From assembly GCF_029867415.1 (NCBI RefSeq), contig NC_081183.1, positions 190,418,061 through 190,482,060 of the forward strand: a DNA stretch of 64,000 bases, given 5' to 3'. Shown in pieces: positions 10,796 to 21,130 of this stretch. Positions within the stretch are counted from its first letter, which is position 1; each line of letters begins with the position of its first letter. Origin of the DNA: Vicia villosa. Taxonomy: Eukaryota > Streptophyta > Magnoliopsida > Fabales > Fabaceae. The notes beneath the pieces were generated by a model, which was not told where the DNA came from, ran no database searches, and was given only the letters and a program-made list of their open reading frames with translations. Both the position numbers and the translations under genes were made by a program.

Positions 10796-11960
10796 CCATT
10801 AATGTATCACAATCATTAATAAAAAGTATTTAAATGTGATTAAAAAAAAGTCAAATACATAAAAAGAATGAATGATTCTTTTTATTTTTTTAAACAAATT
10901 TACCGTTGTAATTTTAAAAACGTTGTTCATCTTACAAGAGTTTTTTTATTAAAAGAATGCTTTTAATATAGTGTATTTTTTTAATATTTTAAAAAAAATT
11001 TAAATATAAAGAGCGCTTAAAATTTTTGTATTGTTTAGAAACAGCCCATCTTATTCAATTCTTTTACAACGTCTTCACATAAAAAAGAAATAGATTTTAA
11101 AGCTTTAGTCTTAAAGACAATCTAGTATAGTGTTTATATAATAAAATTATTTGAATTCTAAATAACAGAAAAGTGTGTTGGAAAAAAAAAAAAGAATTTT
11201 GCTATCGTATATCTCATCATACATACTGTTGCTATAATGCACGCTGTCGTTTTATTCACAATGTCATCATTTCTTTCTCTCTGCTTTGGGTGCAAACAAC
11301 ATTATTATTTCTAGTGGTACATTGTTTAAAGTTATGAACAACGAGAGAAACTCAGCCTAATGCAATCATCATCTACAAGCCAAATTCAAACATATTTACC
11401 ACGTGCAGATGCCAGGATAAAAACGAGACATTAATTATGATATAATTCATAATATTCAAATTCCACCTTGTATTCAACGTGTAACTTAATAGAACAGCAA
11501 AAACGTTGCTAGTGTATGAACTAAAGCTTGCCACTTGAGTGCTTTTAAAGATCTTAATTTGAATCCTTGTTTTATTTTAAGAACACACTAGCTAATACCT
11601 AACACGCGATTGAAATAGATATTAGTATTGTGAAAGTTAATCATTTGTTATCTTTTCTATTATAATGTCTAATCCGAACAAATTTCAGCCACTTGTTTTT
11701 TTATATGAATAAGATATGAATAGAGGGGAAAAAAAATGAATTTCTTGGGCACCCAGCTGTTTTGATATAAGTCGAATCCCTACATTCACATAAGTTATTC
11801 TTACCGTCAAATCATTAGACTATAATATATAAGACAAATTATTAATTCTGTCATTTATTTATATTTGTCGAAGACAAATTTTGATAAGTGTTTTTATATT
11901 TGACGATGACAAATATGTTTTGTTTTTAAATTTATCAATGACTAGTGTCTCATGTTTTTT
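10796..11960. other. Intergenic DNA, nothing recognised
   Basis: AT-rich, with no convincing ORF, RNA or terminal repeats. Confidence 0.4.
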
Positions 11961-12029
11961 TTATGTCATAGTAATTGTTGGAATATTTGGAATGATGATA
12001 ACTTGGAAGAAGAGTTGGAAAGATTTATT

Positions 12030-12700
12030 GACATTAAATGAGCAATAAATGAACTCATGGAATGAATTGTCCTTGCGATTTACCACTCATTTTACCACAT
12101 TAAGGAAGCAACCAAACTTGCTAAAAATATTTGAGTCCATAAGGCATGAGAAGGACGAATCTCTACGATTATACATGGAACGATTTCATAAGGACAATCT
12201 TGGTCAAGGGAGAAGATAATGAGATGAAAAACTACCTTCGAAGTTTAGGACTTCAGGTTAGATCAAAGTTTGCTGCAAACATTAGAATGAGAGCGCAAAA
12301 AAATTAAATAGATTATTATTGAGGGTTGAGAAATACATTCAGTATAAAAAGGAGTTAGTTGCGAGTAGGACCATTTATATAAGAGAAAGTGATATGGCTG
12401 ATAAGAGAAAGACATATTCCAATTAAGGAATGAGAGATGTCAAAGAAAGGGCCGAAAAGGATTAAAAAAAGGGACAATCGACCTAAACAGGAGAGTAGGG
12501 AGGACCACCCCTCGAAATATAGGGATTAAAAATATTTGAGTACATCAAGAGAATTCATTATGCAAGAATGAGTTAACACATGGAGACATTTTTAACTTCT
12601 CGGAGGATATCTCTATCAGTATAGAGATAAAGTTAAAAAGAATAACAAGGCTCCTTCATAGGAAAACCACTTCCCTAGAAGAGTCACCCATTAAAGATCA
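12030..12700 (+). pseudogene. Ty3/gypsy (Tat/Ogre-type) gag relic
   Basis: In one frame around 12080-12210 the plus strand reads FTTHFTTLRKQPNLLKIFES, then IRHEKDESLRLYMERFHKDN. This matches the conserved gag block of plant Tat-lineage elements (FA.HF...R...KT...L..I.Q...ESLR.Y..RF). Downstream it is broken by many stops, but K/E/R-rich charged stretches continue to about 12500. The identity is firm at superfamily level and tentative for lineage. Confidence 0.6.
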
Positions 12701-12763
12701 GGATATACAACAAGGAACGTCTTATGATTTTCACCAATTACAAGTTATCCTCATGCAGGATTG

Positions 12764-12912
12764 GGAAAAACCCAGGTCCCATATTGGTTAAAGATAGAAC
12801 TCAGTAAGGATTTATATCGAGTGACACCCCTCACCTTACAAGTCCGATATTGTAGGGATGAGTTAAGCCAAACTATAATTCTATCACGAGTCTATCGTTT
12901 TGGGCTACCCAT
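12764..12912 (+). mobile_element. TRIM relic (one LTR plus primer-binding region)
   Basis: This shares the motif order of the TRIM at 28407-28744: GTCCCATATTGGTTAAAGATAGA, ACCCCTCACCTTAC, GTAGGGATGAGTTAAGCCAAACT, then a diverged primer-binding segment ATCACGAGTCTATCG and TTGGGCTACCCA. The second LTR is absent, so it is a truncated, older copy. Confidence 0.55.
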
Positions 12913-13185
12913 AATTGAAAAGAACAGGATCTATAGACATACTGAAAATTTCAAGCAATTTCAAAATTTTCGCTAGATTTTATGGCAAACAGTAAATTTC
13001 AAATATTCCGACAAATTACTTTGGTTTTCTCTTTCAGCATCAGAAATTTCAAAATTTCTAGTAATTCGCTACCGGAAATTTGTAAAATACAAATAATTTC
13101 CGGTAAAAAAATCAATTTCGTGTATGGGGGATGCAAAATATAATTTTGGGGTAGCAACTTGAATTCTCTTAAAATTGTCCAATAA

Positions 13186-13279
13186 TTGGCCCAAACCACT
13201 TGATCCAAGTTCACATTGTTGGCCCAAACGAAAAACCCCTAACCCTAGTAAAAAAACAACCGTAAGCTGCCTATAAAAA
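13186..13279 (+). promoter_or_regulatory. snoRNA-type promoter: two site II boxes, telo-box, TATA box
   Basis: Two TTGGCCCAA boxes (site II element TGGGCC in inverse) lie at 13186-13194 and 13219-13227. They are followed by a telo-box-like CCCCTAACCCTAG at 13236-13248 and TATAAAAA at 13272-13279. Site II plus telo-box is the known promoter signature of plant snoRNA and ribosomal-protein genes. The candidate RNAs start about 160 bp downstream of the TATA box. Confidence 0.6.
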
Positions 13280-13436
13280 ACTCCATCTCAGAAACCTCCA
13301 TTCATCATCCTTTCATCACTCTTCGCCGCAGCTCCACACCGATCAAAATCTCATGTTCTTTCTTGAATCTTATTTGTACTGTATTATTATTTAGGGTTTC
13401 AGTTTTTCTTATACATGTTCAATTTTACCTGAGTTA

Positions 13437-13584
13437 GGTCCGATGCCACGTCGCTGGTAGCTATACGATAGCACTGACCTTCGATGCTATGATTGGACCG
13501 AAATCAAATTTTTTCGCATTTTGATAGGAATCTGCTGGTCTTATAAACCATGATTTTGCAGAGCCGATTTGTGCGATTACATTT
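13437..13584 (+). ncRNA. Candidate box H/ACA snoRNA
   Basis: Two hairpins are separated by an H-box and followed by an ACA box. Hairpin 1, 13437-13499, is closed by GGTCC/GGACC and has an inner GCTAT/ATAGC stem. The H-box AAATCA (ANANNA) is at 13501-13506. Hairpin 2, 13515-13575, has a basal stem CGCA/TGCG, an upper stem TCTGC/GCAGA plus TGGT/ACCA, and an internal loop that could be a pseudouridylation pocket. ACA at 13579-13581 sits three nucleotides before the proposed 3' end. Length (148 nt) fits plant H/ACA RNAs. The pocket of hairpin 1 is large and no target was derived, so confidence is moderate. Confidence 0.45.
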
Positions 13585-13620
13585 CTATATATTATATTAT
13601 AATTTTTGTCTAAATCTATT

Positions 13621-13710
13621 GAAGCCGATGATGATAAAAACTGAACTGGAATTACCATCTGAATAGTTTATTCTTTGATGTAAATATCTTGGCTGTGGTA
13701 CTGAGGCTTC
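13621..13710 (+). ncRNA. Box C/D snoRNA predicted to guide 18S rRNA 2'-O-methylation
   Basis: Terminal stem GAAGCC (13621-13626) pairs with GGCTTC (13705-13710). Box C ATGATGA is at 13628-13634, D' CTGA at 13659-13662, C' TTGATGT at 13675-13681 and box D CTGA at 13701-13704. The 11 nt at 13646-13656 (CTGGAATTACC) just upstream of D' are perfectly complementary to GGUAAUUCCAG of the universally conserved 18S segment GCGGUAAUUCCAGCUCC. By the D+5 rule the methylated base is the U of GGU. From memory this is the site equivalent to human 18S Um627. The D-adjacent guide gives no clear rRNA match. The gene lies 36 nt after the H/ACA candidate, so both are probably processed from one precursor. Confidence 0.82.
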
Positions 13711-14600
13711 TAATTTTTTTCTGCACTCTATTTTTAAATATGTAAACTCATATATTTCATTGTTTGTTTGTTTTTTCTCATATGTAAGTTTACTCTATTT
13801 ACAAATGTTTGTTTTTAATAACAGTAAAGTTAGGTTGTGTTTTTTCATATGTAAGTTGATTGTTTTTGTGAAGGTTAGTTTTGTCTGAATTAAAATCAAT
13901 TTGCTATTATATTACTGGTTATAACCATGTTTACAATTTAAAGGTTTCACCTTATCTGATTTTAATGGTGTTTCACTTTCACATCATATTTCCTTTCAAC
14001 TTCCTTTATTCCTATGTTATTCTTATCCCTCTTTTCTTCATTGTAACTCATTTTGTTTTATATTTTAATGCAATTTTGAATGTTTTTAAGGCCTCTTTGC
14101 CCTAGACAGTAAAATAAACTAACTAAATAAATATGAATTATTTGATAAAAGTTTATATATAATACAAAATGTTTTCATATCGATAAAAATAAAAATACAG
14201 CAAATTTTGGGTTTGAGATTGAATTTGATCTAGGTTGTCTAAAATACAAAAGACATATGATTTCCTTATAAATGGACCTGATTATTGAAAAAATGTCAGT
14301 TGAATCATTAATGTGGCCTATGGGTTTAAGATTGAATTTATGGTTATTGAAAAAATAGTTGGTTTCATAAACAATGGATCTAATTAGAAGAACCGAGAAG
14401 AATTGAGTGTGTATTTAATTATGTAAGTGATTAAAATATATCTTGGGAAAGACCATAAAAGGTTTTCAAGTGACTAGTTGCCTCTATCTCAAGAGTTACT
14501 CTTGTCTCATTCATCATTGATTTTAGCACTTCATCTATATCTTTTGATAGACGAGGCTTGATATATCTTCATGATCAAATGTTTGACATAAGTGTTGTCA
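13711..14600. other. Downstream of snoRNA locus; no further gene seen
   Basis: T-rich DNA with a small duplication ('TTTTTTCTCATATGTAAGTTTA' near 13770 and 'TTTTTTCATATGTAAGTTGA' near 13840). I looked for more TGATGA...CTGA pairs and found none. Confidence 0.4.
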
Positions 14601-14619
14601 TCATCAACAAAATCAATAG

Positions 14620-15600
14620 TTAGAGTACCGGCGCAACATATAGTTCCACAAAGGCTAGTGAGGGAGACCAAAGTCTCATTCCTCAAAGCAAAGAGGCACA
14701 AAGTTTACTAGTGGATATCTCATCTTGATTTGGAGGAAGATGCCTATATCAACATGGATGAGACGACATGTCGATCCTTCTTCAAGGAAGATCCTCTTCC
14801 ATGCCTTCCAAAAGTCAGGAAAAATCCCTTTATAAGATAAATATTTTGACAATATCAACTTTGTGACATGCCAGATGACCTGCAAGAGTCGAGAAAGAAA
14901 GGCAACACATTTTTTCTAAATGGAGGGGACTTACATGTTAGGGAACACCCTTATAGGGAGAGATTTGTTTTATGATTGTGATCAGGTGTAAACGAATGCT
15001 GTAAACGAATGCCGAGAAGATGAAGGAAACTTTGATTGAAACAAAACTTTATTGGATTAAGAAAATGAGAAACTCTCTTCCTTGGAGTCAGAGCACAAAG
15101 AATCTTAACGCTCCACGGTGAAGATGGAGGCGAAAAAGAAGAAAAAAAAGAGGTCATAAAAAATAGGGCAAGGAGCTAACAAGGGCGCGAGAAGAGATAC
15201 AATCTCTAAAGCTGGCGACTGAGGTCGATGCTACTACCAAGGGTTTGTTACAGTCTGACTTGAAAAAGTCTCGTTCGAAAAACCCCCTAGCCTCCTATCA
15301 GGCCTTTAAAAAGGCAAAATAGTAGATTCTTTTCTTATATCCCGCCGTTAACTTGAGCAAGCTCGACTTATTCAAGGTCTTTGAGATGAAAATCTAGTTA
15401 ACGCATCAGATGATGATAGTAACCTACTTTTTGGAGAGGGGGTAAACATATTACCGGTAAAGAGAGTATGCTCATTTTGATGAAAAGGTTAGTCCTACTC
15501 CAAATTAACTCATCCATGAAGAAGAGACGAGACCCGTTTCCGATGAAGCTAGTCCTACTACGGGCGTGGATAATGCCTCCATCATGCTAGAGGATTGATT
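14620..15600 (+). pseudogene. Retrotransposon-associated coiled-coil ORF relic
   Basis: Between about 15175 and 15420 one frame reads KELTRAREEIQSLKLATEVD..., then SDLKKSRSKNPLASYQAFKK, two stops, and FLYPAVNLSKLDLFKVFEMK. A charged heptad region followed by 'A....V..LYP.VDLS..D.FK.V.dG' is typical of the C-terminus of the plant 'putative gypsy-type transposase' proteins. The upstream part (14620-15170) has no clear match. Multiple stops make it a pseudogene. Confidence 0.4.
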
Positions 15601-16460
15601 GTAAACTTTATTTGTAACTTATTTTATTGTATTGACTTTTATAATTCTACTCTTTTAGTTGTGATTTGTTTAATTGATGTTGTAATCTGCCCATTTTTTC
15701 TGACGAGCCCCACTTAGTATAATATGTTTATTTGGAAGTTTTAAATTTGTTATGAAAGAGTATTATAAGATACGGGATAAAAAAAAGGTAAATTATTTGG
15801 TAACCATGAATTTTGATAGAGTACAAGTACCTTTAATGTAAATAAATTTAAAATTTTAATTTATTTTAAAATAAAAATATTGAAACATAAAATAAAATAA
15901 AATATTATTATTTTATTTAATAAAGATATTGATACCCAACTAAATTCAAGGATATGTTACTTTAGTGTTTAGAAAATAAAAATAAATGAGAATAAGTATC
16001 CAAATAGTGAATTTTTCTTTTGATCATACAAATTTTGTGAGTTGTTGTGCATTATTCCTTAAATATAAGAAAAAGCCAACATTCGTAAAAAAATCTGAAA
16101 TGATCATTTACCTATTATTTTTAATTAATTAAAAGTGATTAATTTAGTAATCTTGTTAACTGGTATACAAGTGATGCAGAAGTTGCTTCTTTTTAATTAA
16201 AATTAAAATGTAATCTTCCTACACAAATCTAATTAAGAACTAAAGTTTCCTTAACAGGTAACATTTGATGTGAACAAAATAGCACAACAGAAAATGTGTC
16301 ACATGTTGATAATCCCCCATTCTCTTCCCATCCTTTTCCAACTCAATAAAAAGCACTTATTTTCACATTCCCTTCACCTCAAACCAAACACACCTCACCT
16401 TAAAACAAAACATTTTATCTCTCAAAACAACAACAAATGTCTCTTCAATTAACTTTTTCA
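15601..16460. other. Upstream region of the beta-galactosidase gene
   Basis: AT-rich DNA with no transposon signature. The last 200 bp become C/A-rich (CCTTCACCTCAAACCAAACACACC), as in a plant proximal promoter. Confidence 0.4.
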
Positions 16461-16464
16461 CTCT

Positions 16465-16472
16465 TATAAATA
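16465..16472 (+). promoter_or_regulatory. TATA box of beta-galactosidase gene
   Basis: TATAAATA in the context CTCTTATAAATATC, 94 bp upstream of the start codon. This predicts a transcription start near 16497-16505 and a leader of about 55-60 nt. Confidence 0.6.
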
Positions 16473-16558
16473 TCAAAGCATCAAACAAAATTTAAGCAAC
16501 AAAAAACTCTTTACCATTGTTGGCTTGAGAGTTAGTTCATCAAGCTAGAGTTTTAACA

Positions 16559-19500
16559 ATGAGAAAAGAGTTTCACATGATGATGGTGGGAATGATGTTT
16601 TTATTGTGTTTGTGGATTTGTGGTGTTATAGCTTCTGTTAGTTATGATCACAAAGCCATTGTAATTGATGGACAGAGAAGAATTTTGATATCAGGTTCTA
16701 TCCACTATCCAAGAAGCACACCAGAGGTACACTACTCATTCCACTATACTCCACTAACTATACAGCATTAGTTTTTGTTTTTCTTTGTTCAATTTCATAG
16801 ATAGACTCATTCACTATGAAATATAGACACCAGTCATGACACAGACACCTGACACGTTTCTTCGTTCGACTTCATAGATAGACTAATATACTGTGAAATA
16901 CAGACACCAAACATGATACAGACACCTGACACGTTTCTTAATGCAGATGTGGCCGGATTTATTTCAAAAGGCTAAAGATGGAGGTCTTGATGTTATTCAA
17001 ACTTATGTATTTTGGAATGGACATGAGCCTTCTCCTGGAAATGTAATTTTTTTTTTTTGATGAATTCTTTCATTTTTTTATTTAATTATTTTTCACTCAT
17101 TCATGTTTTATATAATGTTGAAAATTTTTCAGTATTACTTTGAGGGTAGATTTGACTTGGTAAAGTTTATCAAGCTGGCACAGCAAGCTGGTCTTTATGT
17201 TCATTTGCGAATTGGTCCCTATGTTTGTGCTGAATGGAATTTCGGGTCTGTGTAAAAAAAATTACATTATTAGTATCAATCATTTTTACGCGATTTTACA
17301 AGTGATTATAATAAAAGTCAAATATTTTTTACGCGCAGAGGATTTCCTGTTTGGCTCAAGTATGTTCCGGGCATGGCTTTTAGAACAGACAATGAACCAT
17401 TTAAGGTTTGAATTTCAATTTTAAGCATATCATTATTTCTAATGATTTATTAATGAATAGTTGATTATGATTTTGTTTAATTAACCATCTAAACTTTTGG
17501 CATGATGTAAATTTGTTAGGCTGCAATGCAAAAATTTACCACTAAGATTGTGAGCTTGATGAAAGCTGAGAGTTTGTTTCAAACTCAAGGTGGTCCAATA
17601 ATTATGTCTCAGGTAAATAAATAACTATTTTGATGTAGCAAATTTTTATTATAAGGTTTATGTTAAATATTTATCATAAAGTTTATGATATCCATTTGAA
17701 TTTACAGATTGAGAATGAGTATGGACCTGTGGAATGGGAGATTGGTGCTCCTGGAAAGGCTTACACAAGTTGGGCTGCTCAAATGGCGGTAGGCCTAGAT
17801 ACCGGTGTACCATGGGATATGTGCAAGCAAGAAGACGCCCCTGATCCCGTTGTAAGATTTTCTCCCGTAATCAGGACTATCTGTATTCACGAATTTGGAA
17901 AATCGATAGTTGTTTGATCAAGATTAGGCGATCTGAAAACGAGGATTTTAATATTATTTATCTACTATGTTGTAGATTGACACTTGCAATGGATATTATT
18001 GTGAAAACTTCACTCCCAATGAGAACTATAAACCCAAAATGTGGACCGAGAATTGGTCTGGTTGGTAAGTCATACTCATTCTAATGCTACCATTAACTTT
18101 AGGCTAGAAGAAGCATTTCATTTGAGATCAAATGTTTAATTTTTTGTTACTGATTCTACAGGTACACCGATTTTGGTAGCGGTATATCGCATAGACCAAC
18201 CGAAGATTTGGCATACTCAGTTGCAAGATTCATACAAAATCGAGGCTCCTTCGTTAACTACTATATGGTAGATGTTACTTCTAAATTCTCATCATACAAT
18301 TTTATGTTATAGAAACTTCGATTTTGTCTGATATCTTATCTTTGAATGTAGTACCATGGAGGAACTAATTTTGGTCGAACATCGAGTGGTCTTTTCATTG
18401 CGACAAGCTATGATTATGATGCTCCTATTGATGAATATGGTACGCATTAAGGTTTAAATTGTTTACATGTTTTGAATTATAACAATTAGAAGCATTTTAA
18501 AGTGTTTCAAAATGTTAGGACTTGTGAATGAACCAAAATGGGGACATTTGAGAGACTTACATAAAGCAATAAAACAGTGTGAGCCAGCTTTGATTTCTGT
18601 GGATCCTACAGTCACATATTATGGGAAAAACCTTGAGGTAAATTCTATGATCTAGTACATGATGAAATTAATGTTCAAATTTGTTACCGTGTTGACGATT
18701 TTTTTGTTGATTTGATCTTAGGCACATGTGTACTACGTAAGTACTAGTGTTTGTGCTGCATTCCTTGCAAACTACGATACGAAGTCTGCAGCAACGATTA
18801 CGTTTGGAAATGGCCATCATGACCTTCCACCTTGGTCTGTCAGCATTCTGCCTGATTGCAAAACCGAAGTTTTCAACACTGCAAAGGTAACACAAGATAA
18901 CTGAATATGTCGAATAAATTTTGTTTAGTAAAGGTATGAGTAACTGATGGACAAACCGGACTCTGATTCCAAAATGTAGGTTGGTGTAAAGAGCTCCCCA
19001 AAAGCGATGACTTCGACAAACATTACATTTGATTGGCAATCATACACTGAAGATCCCGCCTTCTCCAGTGAAGACGATTCTGTCACAGCAGAAGCACTTT
19101 GGGAGCAGATCAACGTTACTCGCGATTCTTCAGATTATCTGTGGTATTTGACAGAGTAAGAATTTTTCAACTTTCCTAACTTCTCAGTCACATTAAAAAA
19201 TTGGAATATCAATTCTTGAATCTTGATACGAATTCTCTCATTTATCCATTTTCAGTGTCAACATTAGTCCTAATGAAAGTTTTATAAACAACGGTCCGTC
19301 TCCTATTCTTACTGCAAATTCAGCAGGTCATGTTCTGCATGTTTTTGTTAATGGACAACTTTCAGGTCAGTGTGCTTTTTTTTCTTAGTAACTTTTTCAT
19401 AATATTCTAATTTATACATTCCTAATCAACATTAACTTATATGAATGTAGGAACTGTGTATGGAGGATTGGATAATCCTAAGTTAACATTTAGTGGAAGT

Positions 19501-20378
19501 GTGAACCTAAAGGATGGAAATAACAAGATTTCTATACTTAGTGTTGCTGTCGGTCTTCCGGTTAGTATCAACTTTTTTTATGTCTATGTTTTAGGTGACA
19601 TTTTCAATTTGATGATAAGTATTTTAATTTTTTTTTTTTTTGCATTCAAATTAAAACCAGAATGTTGGCTTGCACTTTGAAACATGGAATGTTGGAGTGT
19701 TAGGACCAGTTACATTGAAGGGTCTAAATGAAGGAACCCGCGACTTGTCGTGGCAGAAATGGTCTTACAAGGTTTGATAGATTCTATATTTCATTTCTTG
19801 CTAGCAACAATGAAAAGTTCAATACGCAAGTAAGAGTTTGATGTTGTTGGGCAGGTTGGACTAAAAGGCGAATCATTGAGCCTTCATACCATAACAGGAA
19901 GTTCCTCGGTTGAGTGGACACAAGGATCGTCATTGGCTACAAAACAACCTTTGACATGGTACAAGGTAAGGTTTTTTTAATAAAAATGTAACAAATTTGG
20001 CAATGTTACATATGATCATCTTCATACGCATTAAATCTGAGTAATTTTATTCTTCAATCTTGTTAGACAACCTTTAATGCGCCTGACGGAGACGAGCCAT
20101 TGGCTCTAGATATGAGTAGCATGGGAAAGGGTGAAATATGGATAAATGATCAAAGCATCGGTCGTCATTGGCCCGGATATATTGCTCATGGTAGTTGCGG
20201 TGAATGTGATTATGCCGGAACATTTACTAATGCGAAATGCAGAACAAATTGCGGAGAACCAACACAGAAATGGTATCATATTCCTAGATCATGGTTGAGT
20301 CCAAGTGGGAATGTGTTGGTTGTGCTTGAAGAATGGGGAGGTGACCCTACTGGGATTTCATTGGTGAAAAGAACATGA
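16559..20378 (+). CDS. BGAL: Beta-galactosidase, glycoside hydrolase family 35 (17 exons, 725 aa)
   Basis: Exons: 16559-16726, 16947-17042, 17133-17245, 17339-17405, 17520-17612, 17708-17851, 17976-18064, 18162-18267, 18352-18439, 18519-18637, 18722-18886, 18980-19155, 19256-19365, 19451-19560, 19661-19771, 19855-19965, 20067-20378. Every intron is GT-AG, phases agree and the sum is 2178 nt. The protein hydrolyses terminal beta-D-galactosyl residues of cell-wall polysaccharides in the apoplast. A hydrophobic N-terminus ([12 protein letters not shown], about residues 14-25) is a signal peptide. [11 protein letters not shown] marks the catalytic barrel start. [14 protein letters not shown] is the GH35 signature with acid/base Glu183. 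WTENWSGW carries nucleophile Glu252. The C-terminal galactose-binding-like region ends in [12 protein letters not shown]. At 725 aa it lacks the lectin (SUEL) extension of longer plant BGALs and resembles the short BGAL2/4/12-type group. The exact orthologue is not assigned. It appears intact. Confidence 0.95.
16797..16941. repeat. 76-bp tandem duplication inside intron 1
   Basis: Two copies of 'ATAGATAGACT.A...ACT.TGAAATA.AGACACCA...CATGA.ACAGACACCTGACACGTTTCTT' lie at about 16797-16865 and 16873-16941. The second copy ends only five bases before the exon 2 acceptor (AATGCAG, exon from 16947), so the duplicated block forms the branch-point region. Confidence 0.8.
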
Positions 20379-20920
20379 AGAGTGGTCATTATATTTGATT
20401 CTACCTAATTACAAAATGATTATGGTTTAAATATATTTTATTATGTTAAGTGTGTAAAGTGTTTGATATTAAAAAATGATGCTCCATCTTTTATGGTTGT
20501 TCAAGTTTACACCAAAGGATTGGATGCAGAGATGGTTTATAATGTATACTTATATGATACTTAGCCAAAAAGTTTTGGTGAATAATGCTCCATGAATTAT
20601 AGAGCTTGTAACTAAGAAGATTGGAGACTATTGCTCCATTTTGCTATAAATTAATTTGTTTGGTTTTACATTGGAATCATGTAAAGAACAAATTGAAAGG
20701 GATATAACCTACTTCTAAATGGCTTTTGATATATTCTATAACCTATCATCTGATGGGTAATTTATACATAAAAGAGTAACATGTAATGTGTCACCATTAT
20801 ACAGAAAAAGAGAAAAACACATGATAAACATAGACTATGTAAATTTAAATGGTAACAGATCACATTATCTTCAATATTAATAGAGTTCTATTATTAATGT
20901 TTTAAATGCCTAACACCCAA
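20379..20920. other. 3' flank of beta-galactosidase gene
   Basis: T-rich 3' UTR and spacer with several AATAAT/AATAAA-like strings. No other gene was seen before the tRNA. Confidence 0.5.
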
Positions 20921-20923
20921 CAA

Positions 20924-20997
20924 GCTTTCATAGCTCAGTTGGTTAGAGCACCCGTTTAGTAAGCGGGAGGTCATGAGTTCAAATCTCATTGAAAGCA
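20924..20997 (+). tRNA. tRNA-Thr (anticodon AGT)
   Basis: Complete cloverleaf: acceptor stem GCTTTCA/TGAAAGC with discriminator A, D-arm GCTC...GAGC, anticodon stem CCCGT/GCGGG (one G-T pair) with loop TTAGTAA (anticodon AGT, Thr), and T-arm ATGAG-TTCAAAT-CTCAT. A-box (TAGCTCAGTTGG) and B-box (AGTTCAAATCT) promoters are present. A TTTTT run at 21003-21007 can end pol III transcription. There is no intron and CCA is not encoded, as for nuclear tRNA genes. Confidence 0.95.
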
Positions 20998-21085
20998 TAT
21001 TCTTTTTCGTTACTTTTCCATTCTCTTTTTTCCATTTTCTTCTTTTGCTTTTTGAATACTCTGAGAAGGGTTTACATAAACCCTT

Positions 21086-21112
21086 TCTTCTTCTTCTTCT
21101 TCTTCTTCTTCG
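21086..21112 (+). repeat. (TTC)n microsatellite in VDAC leader
   Basis: About nine TTC repeats 20-45 bp upstream of the VDAC start codon. CT-rich leaders are common in highly expressed plant genes. Confidence 0.8.
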
Positions 21113-21130
21113 TTTCGCCGTTCAGCAACA

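Noticed and set aside
13461..13658. 65-aa minus-strand ORF over the snoRNA locus
   Set aside because: No motif, and the plus strand has a far better RNA explanation.
18668..19113. Minus-strand ORFs of 123 and 62 aa
   Set aside because: They are antisense shadows of beta-galactosidase exons 11 and 12.
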